A stretch of 7,768 nt of DNA from Bacteroidia bacterium. GTDB lineage: Bacteria; Bacteroidota; Bacteroidia; B-17B0; Aurantibacillaceae. The stretch covers positions 1 through 7,768 of the forward strand of contig JACMLS010000419.1 in the NCBI GenBank assembly GCA_014379485.1, written 5' to 3'. Numbering within the stretch: the first letter of the stretch is position 1; each line of letters begins with the position of its first letter. Under the pieces are notes generated by a model that worked only from the letters and a program-made list of their open reading frames with translations, was not told the origin of the DNA and ran no database searches. The position numbers and the translations under genes were made by a program. Below are positions 1-6,880 of this stretch, one piece after another.

Positions 1-39
1 CGGACTTTTTAGGAGTTTCTTTATTCCCCGAATTCTCTT

Positions 40-47
40 TATCTTTA
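40..47 (+). promoter_or_regulatory. possible Bacteroidota -7 promoter box upstream of the phospholipase/nuclease gene
   Basis: TATCTTTA matches 7 of the 8 positions of the Bacteroidota primary-sigma -7 box TAnnTTTG; the final G is A. It ends 12 bases before the ATG at 60. The sequence about 20 bases upstream offers only TTTC (16-19) where TTTG would be expected. This is a weak call by eye in an AT-rich leader, and the leader is cut by the window edge. Confidence 0.25.
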
Positions 48-59
48 AAATCATTTCCA

Positions 60-1052
60 ATGAAGAAAAAATTTCCATTCATACTTGTAATTTCAGTTGT
101 GCTTATTTTTTTCTTTTTACCTAAAGAAGAAACAAAATCGTGGGGATTTTATGGACACAAACGCATCAATCGCATGGCTGTTTTTACATTGCCACCTGAG
201 ATGATTACCTTCTACAAAAAAAATATTGAATTCTTAACTGAACATGCCGTAGATCCTGATAAAAGAAGATACGCAATAGAAGACGAGGCTGCCCGGCATT
301 ATATTGATATTGATCATTACGGACCAGATGCTTTTAAAGAAGTACCCATGTTCTGGGGCAAAGCGGTAGAAAAATTTACTGAAGATACTTTAAAGGCTTA
401 CGGAATAAACCCCTGGCACATCAATGTAATGGTTTTGCGTTTGGCCGATGCGTTTAAAAAAGAAGATGTAGACCGTATTTTACATATCAGCGCTGACCTT
501 GGGCATTATGTGGGCGACGCACATGTTCCTTTGCACACAACAGAAAACTATAACGGACAAATGACTGGGCAGAGAGGAATACATGGTTTTTGGGAAAGCC
601 GCATTCCTGAACTAAAAGCAGAAGATTATGATTATTTTGTTGGAAGAGCAAAGTATATTGATTCGCCAATAAAAAGAGCCTGGAAAATTATAAAAGAAAG
701 CAATGCGGCTGTTGATTCTGTTTTGAAATTTGAAGCAGAATTAAATGCAAAATATCCCACAGATAAAAAATACGGATTTGAACAGCGCGGAAACATGACC
801 GTAAAAATTTACAGCCAGGATTACACAGAGGCTTATGACGAAATGATAAAAGGTCAGGTAGAACGCAGAATGCGCGCAAGTATTGCAATGGTTGGCAGCT
901 TCTGGTACACCGCCTGGGTAAACGGTGGCAAACCCGATCTGAATAAAATGGGTGACCGCGAAATTTCTGACTCACTAAAAAAAGTGCTGGCAAAGGAAGA
1001 AGAATTATACCAGCAAATGAAAATAAAAAATCCGAAAGGGCATGATGATTAA
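60..1052 (+). CDS. secreted zinc-dependent phospholipase C / S1-P1 nuclease superfamily protein
   Basis: This 330-aa exported protein probably hydrolyses phosphodiester bonds at a trinuclear zinc site. A Lys-rich start and hydrophobic stretch (about residues 2-21) form a signal peptide, and cleavage before W28 would leave Trp as the mature N-terminus, as in this superfamily, where Trp1 binds zinc. Visible ligand candidates are W28, H33 (matching W1/H6 of P1 nuclease), D65, H80, H149, D153, H159, H175 and E179. The spacing HxxxD-x5-H followed by HxxxE is the one known from bacterial phospholipase C; P1 nuclease has Asp at the last position. The site looks complete. There is no Cys lipobox and no obvious type IX sorting domain; the C-terminus is a charged helix. 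The substrate (phospholipid or single-stranded nucleic acid) cannot be decided. The frame stays open upstream to the window edge, but the ATG at 60 is preferred because it starts the signal peptide. The antiporter gene follows after 58 bp. Confidence 0.88.
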   Translation: MKKKFPFILVISVVLIFFFLPKEETKSWGFYGHKRINRMAVFTLPPEMITFYKKNIEFLTEHAVDPDKRRYAIEDEAARHYIDIDHYGPDAFKEVPMFWGKAVEKFTEDTLKAYGINPWHINVMVLRLADAFKKEDVDRILHISADLGHYVGDAHVPLHTTENYNGQMTGQRGIHGFWESRIPELKAEDYDYFVGRAKYIDSPIKRAWKIIKESNAAVDSVLKFEAELNAKYPTDKKYGFEQRGNMTVKIYSQDYTEAYDEMIKGQVERRMRASIAMVGSFWYTAWVNGGKPDLNKMGDREISDSLKKVLAKEEELYQQMKIKNPKGHDD

Positions 1053-1110
1053 AAACATCAAATCATTCACAAAAAAAATTTCCTTCAGCAGTTTTTTCAG
1101 AAAATAATTT

Positions 1111-2355
1111 ATGGATAATTTTTTTCTCATAACAATTCTTGTAAGTCTTTGCGCCTTATTTTCGTTTATCAACGTTAAATTTTTAAAACTTCCGGCGGCA
1201 ATTGGCCTAATGGTTCTTGCCCTCGGAACCTCTTTGCTCATTAGTGTTTTAGGACACGTATCAACAGATCTTCATGATAAAGTATTGGTAATTGTAAAAA
1301 AAGTAAATTTTACAGATACTTTATTTCAGATCATGCTCAGTTTTTTATTGTTTGCGGGGTCTTTGCATGTAAGCCTGCGCGAAATGAAAAAGCAAAGGGC
1401 CGCTGTAATTTCATTCTCATCGCTGGGTGTTGCTCTTTCAGTTTTTTTATTCGGTAGTGCCATTTATTATGTGTTTATTTTATTCGGATACAACGTAGAT
1501 CTTATTTACTGTTTATTATTCGGAGCATTGATCTCTCCCACAGATCCTATTGCTATACTCGGAATTTTACGCGGATCAAAACTTCCAAAAGAAATTGAAG
1601 TGGTTGTTAGCGGAGAAAGTTTGTTTAATGATGGCATGGGAGTTGTTTTTTTTGTAACCATTTACAAAGTAATTGAAAAAGGAATCTCAAATCTTTCTGC
1701 TGTTGATGTTGCTTTACTTTTCGGTCAGGAAGTTTTTGGCGGCTTGTTACTTGGACTGGCGTTGGGCTTTATTGCCTTTCAGATAATAAAAAGAATTGAT
1801 CACTACCAGACAGAAGTAATGATCTCACTTGCACTGGTAATGATCTGCAATGAACTTGCTGCTTTTATTGGCGTATCAGGCCCGCTCGCAGCAGTGGTGA
1901 TAGGCTTATACCTTGGCAACAAAGTCCGCCACAGCGTTATGAGCGATACGAGCCGTGAGTACCACGATAAATTCTGGGAACTCATTGATGAATTTTTAAA
2001 CGCTATGCTGTTTATGCTGATTGGTCTGCAAATGGTTTTACTTCCATTCCTAACTCAATACATTTTTATTGGTGTGATCGGAATTGTTTTATTGCTCGTT
2101 TGCCGTTATTTATCTTTAATGATACCAATCTTTTTTATCAAAGACAAAAAATTATATAATCCAAAAACTGCAGTAATTATGACCTGGGGCGGTTTGCGCG
2201 GAGGTATTTCTGTAGGCCTTGCTTTAGGATTACCTGAAGGCCCGTACAAAGAAGTAATTCTTTCAACCACTTATATCATTGTAATTTTCTCGATCATTGT
2301 GCAAGGACTCACCACAGGCAAGCTGGTGAAGTGGCTGTATAAAGAGGGGAAATAG
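1111..2355 (+). CDS. CPA1-family cation:proton antiporter (NhaP/NHE-like)
   Basis: This 414-aa inner-membrane protein probably exchanges Na+ (or K+) for H+ in pH and salt homeostasis. It is hydrophobic throughout, with roughly 12-13 membrane segments and no long cytoplasmic tail or RCK domain. Family signatures are SPTDP (142-146), SGESLFNDG (167-175) carrying the Asn-Asp pair N173-D174 of the ion-binding site of electroneutral CPA1 exchangers, a SGPLAAVVIGL segment in the second half of the fold, and WGGLRGG (359-365) with the conserved R363 near the C-terminus. The length is normal for bacterial NhaP proteins. ATG at 1111 is chosen because it begins directly with the first membrane segment; no Shine-Dalgarno is visible. 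It lies 58 bp after the phospholipase/nuclease gene on the same strand, so the two may share a transcript. Its TAG stop is the base of the hairpin at 2353-2420. The transported ion cannot be told from sequence. Confidence 0.93.
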   Translation: MDNFFLITILVSLCALFSFINVKFLKLPAAIGLMVLALGTSLLISVLGHVSTDLHDKVLVIVKKVNFTDTLFQIMLSFLLFAGSLHVSLREMKKQRAAVISFSSLGVALSVFLFGSAIYYVFILFGYNVDLIYCLLFGALISPTDPIAILGILRGSKLPKEIEVVVSGESLFNDGMGVVFFVTIYKVIEKGISNLSAVDVALLFGQEVFGGLLLGLALGFIAFQIIKRIDHYQTEVMISLALVMICNELAAFIGVSGPLAAVVIGLYLGNKVRHSVMSDTSREYHDKFWELIDEFLNAMLFMLIGLQMVLLPFLTQYIFIGVIGIVLLLVCRYLSLMIPIFFIKDKKLYNPKTAVIMTWGGLRGGISVGLALGLPEGPYKEVILSTTYIIVIFSIIVQGLTTGKLVKWLYKEGK

Positions 2356-2420
2356 GGGATAGGAAATAGGATATAGGGGAGCGCTATCCCTATCTCCTAT
2401 TTCCTAACCCATATCCCCTA
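2353..2420. repeat. imperfect inverted repeat built of 7-bp AGGnnAT units; large hairpin
   Basis: The left arm (2353-2379) is four units of the form AGGnnAT in tandem. The right arm (2387-2420), read on the other strand, is the same array with one extra unit. By hand, 2353-2360 pairs perfectly with 2413-2420; 2361-2379 pairs with 2387-2405 with one mismatch (2372/2394) and one G-U pair (2379/2387). The unpaired extra unit, 2406-2412, is a 7-nt bulge, and the loop contains AGCGCT (2380-2385). The first three bases are the antiporter TAG stop. No T-run follows, so it is not a classical intrinsic terminator. It could stabilise the 3' end of the mRNA, end transcription with Rho, or be a dispersed repeat. 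Confidence 0.85.
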
Positions 2421-2479
2421 ATTAAGTAAGATTCCATTGAAAAACGCTTATTTTAAGAGTCATTCCGGCTAAAATCCCT

Positions 2480-2487
2480 TAAATTTG
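2480..2487 (+). promoter_or_regulatory. Bacteroidota -7 promoter box for the PorP/SprF gene
   Basis: TAAATTTG is an exact match to the TAnnTTTG box recognised by the Bacteroidota primary sigma factor. It ends 10 bases before the TTG start at 2498, so transcription would begin only a few bases before the gene, giving a very short or absent leader. A matching -33 TTTG is not visible at the usual 19-21 bp distance; the nearest T-run is TTTT at 2451-2454. The TA of the box is also part of the in-frame TAA (2480-2482) that bounds the PorP reading frame. Confidence 0.45.
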
Positions 2488-2497
2488 TCTCAACGTT

Positions 2498-3562
2498 TTG
2501 AAAAAGATTTTCTTATATTTTTTCTTGTTTGCCAGCCTTTTTGGTTTTGGGCAAGACCCTTCTTTTTCGCAATTTTATTCAAACCCGCTTTATTTAAATC
2601 CGGCTTTTGCAGGAAGCAATCACGATGCGCGTATTGGTGGAAATTACCGCAATCAATGGCCACGCATTCCGGGAAAATGGGTAACGTATAATGTATTTGG
2701 TGATATTTATGCGCCACCTTTAATGGGCGGATTAGGATTTATTGCCATGCAGGATGTGTCGGGCGAAGGATTGCTCTCAACATCTTCTGTAGGAATTGTA
2801 CAATCTTTTGAAAGACCCATTCCAAAAATTGTGCGCATACGTGCCGGATACAATGTAAGCCTGGTGAGTAAAAGAATTGATTGGTCTAAACTTACTTTTT
2901 CAGATCAGTTAGATCCTACGAAAGGAAGCGTGTATCAGACAGCAGCAATTCCCACAAACGGAAGAACTTTTGTAGATTTTCAGGCCGGCTTTATTCTTGA
3001 TTTTCCGAACTTCAGAATTGGTCACAGCGTTTTCAGTAATGTTTTCGGAATGAGTTTTAATCATCTTACACAGCCCAATCAATCCTTAACGGGTGGTGTT
3101 CATGCACCTCTTCCTTTAAAAACAACTTTGCATTACAATATGGAAATCAGTGTAGGACAAGAAAATCCGAATGAAAAATCGTTTTACATTTCTCCTAATT
3201 TCATTTATGAAAAACAAAATGAATACCGCACATTTAATTTTGGTGTGTATGTAACAAAAGATCCTCTTATTGCCGGTATGTTTTTCAGAATGAAAAAAGC
3301 AACCAGCTTTAAAGACAATGACGCGTTAATCTTGTATATTGGATTTAAATCTGATCTCACAAAACATACTACGATGCGTTTAGGTTACAGTTATGACCTT
3401 ACCATTTCAGGCCTGGCGCCAAACACAATGGGCGCGCACGAAATTTCACTCGTGTTTGAATGGAAAAACACCAACCTGCGCGGAAAAAAATCGAGCCGTA
3501 GCAAAAATGCAAAACGCATTGATGACTGTATGGACTTTGGATTTAAATCGCTGGTGTTTTAG
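2498..3562 (+). CDS. PorP/SprF family type IX secretion system membrane protein
   Basis: This 354-aa outer-membrane beta-barrel belongs to the PorP/SprF family, whose members associate with the type IX secretion and gliding machinery and often help deliver or anchor a partner adhesin. A signal peptide (about residues 1-18, cleavage likely before Q19) is followed by the family's N-terminal signature: DPSFSQFY (20-27), NPLYLNPAFAG (29-39) and NYRNQWP (49-55). The rest alternates short strands and turns, ending with the barrel-closing HEISLVFEW and a basic tail of about 30 residues containing one Cys. The length is normal. The start must be TTG at 2498 because an in-frame TAA lies at 2480-2482 with only AAC and GTT as the last codons between, and the signal peptide begins at once. 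No partner adhesin or other secretion gene is adjacent, so it is an isolated family member here. Its specific client is unknown. Confidence 0.93.
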   Translation: MKKIFLYFFLFASLFGFGQDPSFSQFYSNPLYLNPAFAGSNHDARIGGNYRNQWPRIPGKWVTYNVFGDIYAPPLMGGLGFIAMQDVSGEGLLSTSSVGIVQSFERPIPKIVRIRAGYNVSLVSKRIDWSKLTFSDQLDPTKGSVYQTAAIPTNGRTFVDFQAGFILDFPNFRIGHSVFSNVFGMSFNHLTQPNQSLTGGVHAPLPLKTTLHYNMEISVGQENPNEKSFYISPNFIYEKQNEYRTFNFGVYVTKDPLIAGMFFRMKKATSFKDNDALILYIGFKSDLTKHTTMRLGYSYDLTISGLAPNTMGAHEISLVFEWKNTNLRGKKSSRSKNAKRIDDCMDFGFKSLVF

Positions 3563-3565
3563 GGA

Positions 3566-3624
3566 ACGCGGATGACGCGGTCCCGATAGCTATCGGGATA
3601 GCTGATCTACGCGGATTTTTTTTT
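3566..3624 (+). terminator. repeat-rich terminator region between convergent genes
   Basis: A perfect 18-bp palindrome, TCCCGATAGCTATCGGGA (3581-3598), sits inside an array of ACGCGG units at 3566, 3575 and 3609. The last unit runs into nine T residues (3616-3624). A second hairpin, AGCTAT (3588-3593) with ATAGCT (3598-3603) around loop CGGG, overlaps the first, so only one can form at a time. The site lies just after the PorP stop (3562) and before the end of convergent thiL (3656). The T-run favours termination of plus-strand transcription, although 17 bases separate it from the main palindrome, so it is not a textbook intrinsic terminator. Palindromes of this type and ACGCGGAT arrays are, as I recall, common between Bacteroidota genes. 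Confidence 0.6.
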
Positions 3625-3655
3625 CAACTTAAAACTATTAACTGATAACGATTAA

Positions 3656-4699
3656 CTATCGTTTGAAAAACGCATCCCAGCCTTGAGCAGTGATCGGATG
3701 TTGCGTTCCATCACGACTCACTAAATTCATTCCCGCATGGTTATCGAGCATATGGCCAATGATAGTTATGTCGGGATGATTTTTTACTTTTTCGAAATCG
3801 GTGATGGGAACGGTGAATAGTAATTCGTAGTCTTCTCCTCCGTTCAGTGCACAAACAGTTGGGTCCATGTTGAATTGCCTTGCGGTTTCAAAAGTCTGCG
3901 TGTCGAGCGGAATTTTATCTTCGTATAAATTGCAACCGGTTTCAGATTGTTTGCAGAGATGAATTAATTCTGAAGCAAGACCATCGCTGATATCGATCAT
4001 TGAAGTGGGTTTAATGCCAAGCGTTTTAAATAAGAGGGGGATATCTTTTCTTGCTTCGGGTTTTAATTGTCTTTCTAATACGTAATCTTTTCCCTCAAGA
4101 TCAGGTTGCAGTTTTGGGTTTTCTGTATAAATTTTTTTCTCACGTTCTAAAATTTGTAAGCCCATAAATGCGCCGCCTAAATCTCCTGTTACACAAATAA
4201 GATCTTTATCTTTTGCTCCGCTTCTGTAAACAATTTCTTCTTTTTCCGCTTCGCCAATTGCGGTGATTGAAATTACGAGTCCTGAATTGGAAGCGCTGGT
4301 ATCTCCACCCACCAAATCCACTTCGTAATTTTTACAGGCTAATAAAATTCCGCTATACAATTCTTCTACCGCCTCAACAGAAAAACGATTTGACATAGCA
4401 ATTGAAACAGTAATTTGTTTCGGCGTACCGTTCATTGCATAAATATCAGATACGTTTACAACTACTGCTTTGTATCCCAAATGTTTTAACGGAACATAAG
4501 TAAGATCAAAATGAACTCCTTCTACAAGCATATCTGTAGAAACAAGAATGGCTTTATTTTTATATTCAATAACAGCAGCATCATCACCAATTCCTTTTAG
4601 TGAAGATTCATTCTGCAATTCAACAGAAGCTTTAAGATGTTCAATTAAACCAAATTCTCCGAGAGAAGACAGTTCTGTGCGTGATGGATTTTCTAACAT
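3656..4699 (-). CDS. thiL: thiamine-monophosphate kinase
   Basis: ThiL phosphorylates thiamine monophosphate with ATP to give thiamine pyrophosphate, the last step of cofactor synthesis, in the cytoplasm. The 347-aa protein has the two-domain PurM/AIR-synthase-like fold with all expected metal- and nucleotide-binding loops: GIGDDAAV (36-43), STDMLVEGVHF (54-64), NVSDIYAMNG (82-91), GGDTS (131-135), TGDLGGA (171-177), DISDGL (236-241) and GGEDYELLF (287-295). Asp-rich loops D39-D40, D56, D85, D133 and D239 are intact. The NVSDIYAMN form of the third loop differs from the enterobacterial NLSDIAAMG form and resembles what I recall of Bacteroidota orthologues. Start ATG (4699-4697) gives the normal N-terminus. 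It is last of three same-strand genes, 41 bp after dut, and no other thiamine gene is nearby. No TPP riboswitch is evident in the 41-bp gap, which is too short for one. Confidence 0.96.
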   Translation of the reverse strand: MLENPSRTELSSLGEFGLIEHLKASVELQNESSLKGIGDDAAVIEYKNKAILVSTDMLVEGVHFDLTYVPLKHLGYKAVVVNVSDIYAMNGTPKQITVSIAMSNRFSVEAVEELYSGILLACKNYEVDLVGGDTSASNSGLVISITAIGEAEKEEIVYRSGAKDKDLICVTGDLGGAFMGLQILEREKKIYTENPKLQPDLEGKDYVLERQLKPEARKDIPLLFKTLGIKPTSMIDISDGLASELIHLCKQSETGCNLYEDKIPLDTQTFETARQFNMDPTVCALNGGEDYELLFTVPITDFEKVKNHPDITIIGHMLDNHAGMNLVSRDGTQHPITAQGWDAFFKR

Positions 4700-4740
4700 A
4701 ATTCTATTTTTCTAATACTTATACTTACTCCTTATACTGA

Positions 4741-5181
4741 CTACTTAAGCCCTGTGCTACCAAAACCACCTTTACCTCTTTCGCTTTCTTCAAGGTCATC
4801 TGCTGGTTCCCACTCAATGGTCTCGTGTTTGGCAATTACCATTTGCGCAATGCGCTCACCATCGTTAATTAAAAAAGGTTTGTCAGATAAATTTACGAGC
4901 AAAACTTTTACTTCGCCGCGGTAATCTGCATCAATAGTACCGGGTGAGTTTAAAACTGTAATTCCGTTTTTAAATGCGAGTCCGCTTCTTGGTCTTATCT
5001 GTGCTTCTGTCCCTTCGGGCAATGCTATGAATAAGCCAGTGCTTACCAGCGTTCTTTCCAATGGTTTTAATTCTATGGGCGCATCAAGATTTGCACGCAG
5101 ATCAAGACCGGCGCTTAAAGTTGTTGCGTATTGTGGTAAGGGGTGCTTACCCTTGTTCACTACTTTCACTAACTGTTTCAT
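4741..5181 (-). CDS. dut: dUTP diphosphatase (dUTPase)
   Basis: Dut hydrolyses dUTP to dUMP and pyrophosphate, keeping uracil out of DNA and supplying dTMP synthesis; it works as a cytoplasmic homotrimer. At 146 aa it has the standard trimeric length and all five motifs: AGLDLRA (24-30), RPRSGLA (63-69), GTIDADYRGE (81-90) with catalytic D84 and substrate-stacking Y87, GERIAQMVI (108-116), and the mobile C-terminal arm RGKGGFGSTG (135-144). Start ATG (5181-5179) is well supported because the family N-terminus (KVVNKGKHPLPQYAT) begins almost at once, even though this places 35 bp of the gene inside the upstream flippase. Such an overlap suggests translational coupling. thiL follows after 41 bp. 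Confidence 0.97.
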   Translation of the reverse strand: MKQLVKVVNKGKHPLPQYATTLSAGLDLRANLDAPIELKPLERTLVSTGLFIALPEGTEAQIRPRSGLAFKNGITVLNSPGTIDADYRGEVKVLLVNLSDKPFLINDGERIAQMVIAKHETIEWEPADDLEESERGKGGFGSTGLK

Positions 5182-6670
5182 TTTCTTTCTTTTTTAAATT
5201 CGGGTACTCAAGGATATAAAAAAGCCAGACAAAAAACAACAGCAACACATTGTTTACCGCCACTTCGTATCCCCATTTTGGGAATCTGCCTTTGTACAAA
5301 AGAGAAATAAAATAAAGCCCTAAAGCCGCAAAAAAGAAAAATCCCATGCTACGTAAATTGTATTTTATGGGATAATGTTTTTTACCAATGAGATAAGAGA
5401 GCACCATCATAACACCATAAGAAATTAAAGTGGCCCATGCGCAGGCGGCAAAACCGAACCCTGGAATAAAAGCAAAATTAATTGTCAATGTAATTACCGC
5501 GCCAACGATTGTAAGATACGCACCGAATTTTGTTTGTTCCGTTAATTTGTACCAGATAGAAAGATTGTAAAACACACCCAAAAACAGATTAGCGATCAGC
5601 AGGATGGGCACTACGAACAAACCGTATTTCCAGAAAGGTTCGCTGATAAAATGTTTCAGCCATTCAATGTTCATCATGGTTCCTAAAAAAATAAAAGAGC
5701 AAAAGATCACAAAATATTTTGTTACCTGCGCGTTGGTCTTTTTAGAATCTTTATCTTTTACTGTACTGAAGAAAAAAGGTTCGGCCGCCATTTTAAATGC
5801 CTGTATAAAAATGGTCATGATTATAGAGAGCTTGTAACAGGCTCCATAAATTCCCACATCGCGCTTTGCAATAGAAGGGTCAAGCATTTTTCCAAGAATA
5901 ATTCTGTCAAAAGTTTCATTGATCATTCCGGCAAAACCCAGCACAAGCAAAGGCATTGCGTATTTCATCATTGACTTCCATAATTTTTTATCGAAGTGAT
6001 ACGTGATGGCTGTATATTCCTTAAAAAGAAAAACGAGCGTAAAAACGTTTGTAAGTGCGTTAGCCAAAAAACCGTAACCAATTCCTATTGAAGGATCGTA
6101 TATTTTTCCAAGAAAAGAACTTTCGCCAGATATAAGATCAGCTTCATATGCGTTTTTACAGAAAATAATAAAAAAGACATTGAGCAGTATATTGATCAAA
6201 ATATTGGTGCATTTGATAAGCGCATATTTACCGGGCTTGTTTTCTGATCTTAATCGTGCAAATGGAATGATCATAAAAGCATCACTACAAATAATTACCA
6301 CCATCCAAACAATAAAATTCTGCTGGCCGGCATAATCCATTGCGTTGGCAATGTTACCTGAAAATACAATTCCCGCAATAAGAAAAACAGAAGTAGAAAT
6401 AATGAGAGAAATGAGCGATGTGCTGTAAACGTTTTCTTTATCCTCGCGTTTAGACCAGAAATAAAAAAACGCAGTTTCAAAACCGTAAGTAAGAAGAATG
6501 TTTAGAAGAGAAATGTAAGCGTAGACCGTTGTGTTTATACCGAACTCTGCCTGGTCTAAAAAAACGTATGTGTAAAGTGGAACAAGTACAACATAATTTG
6601 CAGTGCGCGCCAGAATAGTGCTTACTCCGTAAACAGCCGTTTGCCCCAATAATTTTTTAAGCGGATTCAA
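5147..6670 (-). CDS. oligosaccharide flippase family membrane protein (Wzx/RfbX-like, MVF/MOP superfamily)
   Basis: This 507-aa inner-membrane protein is expected to flip lipid-linked oligosaccharides for O-antigen, capsule or exopolysaccharide assembly. It is hydrophobic along its length with about 12-14 membrane segments, begins with the amphipathic LKKLLGQTAVYG stretch (4-15) leading into the first helix and a PLYT turn (31-34), and ends in a charged cytoplasmic tail. There are no catalytic motifs; assignment rests on topology and overall resemblance to polysaccharide biosynthesis proteins, so the substrate is unknown. The start is TTG (6670-6668): an in-frame TAA lies about ten codons upstream with no ATG between, and the family N-terminus begins here. 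The TAA stop lies within dut, 35 bp past its start. A 210-bp gap separates it from rfaE2 upstream, so it may have its own promoter. No glycosyltransferase is adjacent. Confidence 0.9.
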   Translation of the reverse strand: MNPLKKLLGQTAVYGVSTILARTANYVVLVPLYTYVFLDQAEFGINTTVYAYISLLNILLTYGFETAFFYFWSKREDKENVYSTSLISLIISTSVFLIAGIVFSGNIANAMDYAGQQNFIVWMVVIICSDAFMIIPFARLRSENKPGKYALIKCTNILINILLNVFFIIFCKNAYEADLISGESSFLGKIYDPSIGIGYGFLANALTNVFTLVFLFKEYTAITYHFDKKLWKSMMKYAMPLLVLGFAGMINETFDRIILGKMLDPSIAKRDVGIYGACYKLSIIMTIFIQAFKMAAEPFFFSTVKDKDSKKTNAQVTKYFVIFCSFIFLGTMMNIEWLKHFISEPFWKYGLFVVPILLIANLFLGVFYNLSIWYKLTEQTKFGAYLTIVGAVITLTINFAFIPGFGFAACAWATLISYGVMMVLSYLIGKKHYPIKYNLRSMGFFFFAALGLYFISLLYKGRFPKWGYEVAVNNVLLLFFVWLFYILEYPNLKKKENETVSESSEQG

Positions 6671-6880
6671 TACCCTTAATTTAGGATGAATGTATTATAA
6701 AAGATGACAGTAATCTGGTAAAAAAGAATAAATAATTAACCGGTGAATGTTTGTGAACATAGTTGTATGTTATAAGTTGTGAGTTAATAATTGTGAGTTA
6801 CAGCGATTAATTGTTTGCCAGCCCACAATCATAATTCAACATTCATTCATTATTATTATTCATTGCTTTTGAAATAATTT
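6671..6880. other. 210-bp AT-rich intergenic region, likely leader of the flippase-dut-thiL operon
   Basis: No ORF of note and no RNA gene is visible. On the minus strand TTTACC (6722-6717) and TATAAT (6699-6694) are 17 bp apart, a sigma70-like arrangement ending 23 bases before the flippase TTG. Since Bacteroidota promoters usually use TTTG/TAnnTTTG, and no match to that box is seen in this gap, it is only a weak promoter candidate. Other items are two copies of TTGTGAGTTA (6777-6786, 6791-6800) at a 14-bp period, a short inverted repeat ATGTT-TGTG-AACAT (6747-6760), and a simple ATTCATT/ATT-rich stretch (6841-6863). No terminator with a T-run is seen after rfaE2. Confidence 0.5.
6777..6800. 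repeat. two direct copies of TTGTGAGTTA, 14-bp period
   Basis: Exact 10-bp copies at 6777-6786 and 6791-6800 are separated by ATAA, placed in the middle of the gap upstream of the flippase. They could be a regulator site or a chance tandem duplication in AT-rich sequence; two copies alone do not decide. Confidence 0.4.

Noticed and set aside
688..993. Antisense ORF of about 100 aa inside the phospholipase/nuclease gene
   Set aside because: It lies opposite a gene with full family motifs and its composition is that of a reverse-frame shadow.
2485..2717. Small ORFs on both strands at the start of the PorP gene
   Set aside because: They overlap the clear signal peptide and N-terminal signature of PorP/SprF in other frames and show no protein-like features.
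4700..4740. TPP riboswitch ahead of thiL
   Set aside because: The gap is only 41 bp, AT-rich, and lacks the conserved TPP riboswitch core.
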